Assembly (NCBI RefSeq): GCF_902764455.1
Contig: NZ_CACWVY010000025.1
Coordinates: 1-34,178 of the forward strand
Length of the DNA stretch: 34,178 nt
Direction: 5' to 3'
From: an uncultured Methanobrevibacter sp.
GTDB taxonomy: Archaea; Methanobacteriota; Methanobacteria; Methanobacteriales; Methanobacteriaceae
Positions within the stretch are counted from its first letter, which is position 1. Each line of letters begins with the position of its first letter. The notes beneath the pieces are model-generated. The model saw only the letters and a list, made by a program, of their open reading frames with translations, did not search any database and was not told the origin of the DNA. This document shows positions 31,767-34,178 of this stretch, piece after piece. Both the position numbers and the translations under genes were made by a program.

Positions 31767-32408
31767 ATGAATGTTTATTTTAAAGATGGTAATGTAGCTA
31801 CCAAAAATTTAACTCCGGGCATCTCAGTTTATGGTGAAGAATTAATAAAAGAAGATGAGGAATACCGGATATGGAATCCTAAACGTTCCAAATTAGCAGC
31901 CGCCCTTTTAAATGGGCTGGAAAATTTGGAGATTTTAGACACTTCAAAAGTGCTATACTTAGGCGCATCAACCGGAACAACAGTTTCACATATTTCTGAC
32001 ATCACAATCAACGGAAGAATATACGCAGTTGAATTTTCACCAACAACAGCAAAAAAATTAGTCCGGCTTTCACGTCAAAGGCCCAATATTGCTCCAATTT
32101 TAGGAGATGCAACCAAACCCAAAGGATATTTAAATCTGGTTGAAAAAGCAGACCTAGTTTACTGTGATGTTGCTCAACCAACACAAAGTGAACTTTTCAT
32201 GAAAAATATGAATTTATTTGCAAAGGATAAAGGTGTTGGCTTATTAATGATAAAAGCTAGAAGTATTGACGTGGTTCAAAAACCAAAAAAGATATTCAAA
32301 GAACAAGAGAAGAAACTGAAAGAAAAAGGTTTTAAGATTATTGAAAAAGTGAAACTAGAACCCTACGAAAAAGACCATATTGCATTGTTAGTAGAAAAAA
32401 ATTTTTAA
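31767..32408 (+). CDS. flpA: Fibrillarin, rRNA/tRNA 2'-O-methyltransferase
   Basis: Fibrillarin is the SAM-dependent methyltransferase of the C/D box sRNP, modifying rRNA and tRNA at sites chosen by guide RNAs. The 213-residue protein is of archaeal length, without the glycine-arginine region of eukaryotes. It shows the N-terminal YRIWNPKRSKLAAA (33-46), the SAM loop VLYLGASTGTTVSH (62-75), YAVEFSP and YCDVAQPTQSE. The ATG follows AAGGAGAT inside the nop5 end. With Nop5 it forms the usual archaeal operon; guide RNAs are not seen in the window. Confidence 0.97.
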   Translation: MNVYFKDGNVATKNLTPGISVYGEELIKEDEEYRIWNPKRSKLAAALLNGLENLEILDTSKVLYLGASTGTTVSHISDITINGRIYAVEFSPTTAKKLVRLSRQRPNIAPILGDATKPKGYLNLVEKADLVYCDVAQPTQSELFMKNMNLFAKDKGVGLLMIKARSIDVVQKPKKIFKEQEKKLKEKGFKIIEKVKLEPYEKDHIALLVEKNF

Positions 32409-32463
32409 ATGGATTTATCATCATAATTATTAAGAATAACAAATAAGATTAAGGAGGGATATC

Positions 32464-34178
32464 ATGTTAAAAAATAAATACTTAATTACAATATTTCTAA
32501 TATTTTTATTGTTTATTATCCCCTCAACAAGCGCAAGCAATAATAATACTGATTTAATTGAAATAGACAACGAAAACACAATTTCTAACAATAATCTTCT
32601 AAATGAAAAGATTGACAATGCCGGAGACGTTTTATCTGTTGACACACCACATAAAGAATTGACAGACAATGACCTTATAAATGATTCGAGCATTTACTTG
32701 ACAAATGGAGAATATGACTATAAGCAGAAATACGAACACAGAAACATTACATTTATCGGCGAAGACACATCAAAAACCATTATCAATGGTAACGGAAGCA
32801 CAATCCACATAACTGAATTTTTATCATTTAGCAACCTGACCTTGAAAAACATCAAAATCCAAGCTCCCGAAAACCTGACCGCAACAAATGTCATTTTCAG
32901 AGATTTCAAATACAAATATTCTGAAGACTTCCCAACAGGAATGATTTACAACGACTACTATGACAGCAGCAATATCAATCTGAGGAATTGTACATTTTAC
33001 AATAACACCAATTTAGATGCAGGCATCTTAGAAGCATATTACAGCACAGTGAATATTAAAGACTCAAAAATCATTGACAACGAAAACGTCATGTCAGATG
33101 AGTATATAACTTATGGAATAATTTATGCCGAAAATTCAATCATCAACATTTCCAACTGTGAATTTATCAACAACAAAGTAGGATCTGTTTCAGGAGCAGT
33201 GATATGCGAAAAATCGCCAATCAATATAAAAGATTCCAAATTCGTGAACAATACCGCAAAAAGCACCCCATGTATTCGTTCAAATAAGGGTGACGTTTCA
33301 ATTGAGGGTTGTGAATTCATTAACAATACAGGCACATCCTCATATGGGTCCGTCTATACACGGGGAGGGAATCTTTACATCTCCAATTGTGAATTTATAA
33401 ACAATTCTGCCGGAAAAAGGGGAGGATCAATATATTCCGACCTTTCAAATTTCAATGTTGACAATTGTACATTTTATGATTCAAAAGCAAAGCAAACCGG
33501 AGGGTCCATTTATATCTCTAGTGGAAACAACAATATCAACGATTGTAAGTTTTATAATTCTCAATCCGATAGAGGAGGTGCAATATTTTTTGAAAATTTA
33601 TTCAAGGATCCGTCTCAAATAAACATCACCTCAACTGAGTTTATCAATTGCTCTTCAACATCAAAAGGCGGAGCAATATACTGTAGTAATCTGACTATAA
33701 CAAATTCATCAAGCCTAATTGGATCTTATTTCCACCAGGAAGGTAACTTAAAATTAATAAACTCATTACTTTCATTAAATACAGGTAATTTCGGATCTGC
33801 AACATATTTATCAAATATAGAAAATGTAGTGATTGAAAACAATACATTCAAGAACAATAATGCCAGCGGTTATGGTAGCGCAATTTATATCATTTCCAAA
33901 TCAACTCAAGATTTTTCAAAAAATGATTATGAGAATAATTCAGCAAAAGACAATGAAACCATATATGTCAATTACATTTCATATAATCAGGATAATCTAA
34001 TAATTATCAGCAGAAATTACACATTTTTCATAGGCAATTATACTGATACTGATTACATCCCTCATTATTACAATTTAGTTGACTTAAATCAGACCACTTC
34101 CGTTAAGGACCAGATGGATGAGGGTAACTGCTGGGCTTTTGCAGCAATTGGAGGATTGGAGTCAAATGTTTTAAAAGC
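32464..34178 (+). CDS. Secreted beta-helix adhesin-like protein entering a papain-like protease domain, partial at right edge
   Basis: The frame is open from the ATG at 32464 to the window end (571 whole codons), after a strong AAGGAGGGAT ribosome binding site. The protein has a Sec signal peptide (MLKNKYLIT, hydrophobic 7-20, probable cleavage near residue 24). An Asn-rich linker follows. A long right-handed beta-helix region (about 70-500) then shows repeated units of about 24-30 residues of the type NCxFINNxAxxxGGSIY, as in parallel beta-helix adhesins. The last visible residues begin a C1A cysteine protease domain: Q550 and C556 keep the exact Q-x5-C spacing of papain Q19 and C25, followed by WAFAAIGGLES. 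The His and Asn of the catalytic triad would lie beyond the window. Such protease-adhesins occur in Methanobrevibacter; the target is unknown. Confidence 0.87.
   Translation, partial: MLKNKYLITIFLIFLLFIIPSTSASNNNTDLIEIDNENTISNNNLLNEKIDNAGDVLSVDTPHKELTDNDLINDSSIYLTNGEYDYKQKYEHRNITFIGEDTSKTIINGNGSTIHITEFLSFSNLTLKNIKIQAPENLTATNVIFRDFKYKYSEDFPTGMIYNDYYDSSNINLRNCTFYNNTNLDAGILEAYYSTVNIKDSKIIDNENVMSDEYITYGIIYAENSIINISNCEFINNKVGSVSGAVICEKSPINIKDSKFVNNTAKSTPCIRSNKGDVSIEGCEFINNTGTSSYGSVYTRGGNLYISNCEFINNSAGKRGGSIYSDLSNFNVDNCTFYDSKAKQTGGSIYISSGNNNINDCKFYNSQSDRGGAIFFENLFKDPSQINITSTEFINCSSTSKGGAIYCSNLTITNSSSLIGSYFHQEGNLKLINSLLSLNTGNFGSATYLSNIENVVIENNTFKNNNASGYGSAIYIISKSTQDFSKNDYENNSAKDNETIYVNYISYNQDNLIIISRNYTFFIGNYTDTDYIPHYYNLVDLNQTTSVKDQMDEGNCWAFAAIGGLESNVLK

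Noticed and set aside
31499-31768. Minus-strand hydrophobic open frame opposite the nop5 tail
   Set aside because: Phe/Leu-rich runs result from the complement of the Lys/Arg-rich AAA/AGA codons of Nop5, not from a membrane protein.

Overview
The window looks like a chromosomal segment from a low-GC methanogen of the order Methanobacteriales, most likely Methanobrevibacter. The evidence is threefold. There are genes for MCR maturation (mmp10, mmp7), coenzyme M synthesis (comB, comC), methanopterin synthesis (mptA) and coenzyme F420 synthesis (cofG). The archaeal information-processing genes are typical (proteasome beta, FttA/aCPSF1, Trm1, Taw2, Nop5-fibrillarin). The family-B DNA polymerase stops just after motif C, which matches the split PolB of Methanothermobacter. 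Two large secreted adhesin-like proteins are typical of Methanobrevibacter surface genes. From memory, much of the order follows the M. thermautotrophicus series around MTH1182-1187 and MTH1202-1215; this was not checked.

Layout. 1-423 is an AT-rich leader without a convincing gene. 424-3912: mmp10 (+), mmp7 and an unnamed gene (-), comB (+). 3975-7715 (+): a TraB-family membrane protein, a tiny CxCG zinc protein, a CNNM/CorC-type protein and a CaCA antiporter. 7674-8908: an Ncs6/TtuA-like tRNA thiolase (-) overlapping the antiporter tail, then an MTH1187-type thiamine-binding protein (+). 8948-12493 (-): a surface-sugar block (FlaA1/CapD-type dehydratase and two DegT aminotransferases). 12586-17906: trm1, an Lrp/AsnC regulator with its own hairpin terminator, the mptA-unknown-cofG operon, and taw2 on the opposite strand. 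18093-22931 (+): psmB, fttA, purM, comC. 23122-25401 (+): an Ig-repeat adhesin. 25418-30505 (-): a compact run of coiled-coil gene, pyrD, pyrK, AI-2E-type permease and PolB large subunit. 30612-32408 (+): nop5-flpA. 32464-end (+): a beta-helix surface protein entering a papain-like protease domain at the right edge.

The genes are mostly core metabolism and information processing. The less ordinary signals are: long perfect inverted repeats placed at the promoters of fttA, purM and the Lrp gene; a repeated AAAAGTAATA element upstream of mmp10; the polymerase split; an Ncs6-like protein without its N-terminal zinc finger; unnamed genes embedded beside mmp7 and between mptA and cofG; and the protease-adhesin fusion. 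I saw no rRNA, convincing tRNA, CRISPR array, transposase, integrase or prophage gene. No wholly new system can be claimed from sequence alone.
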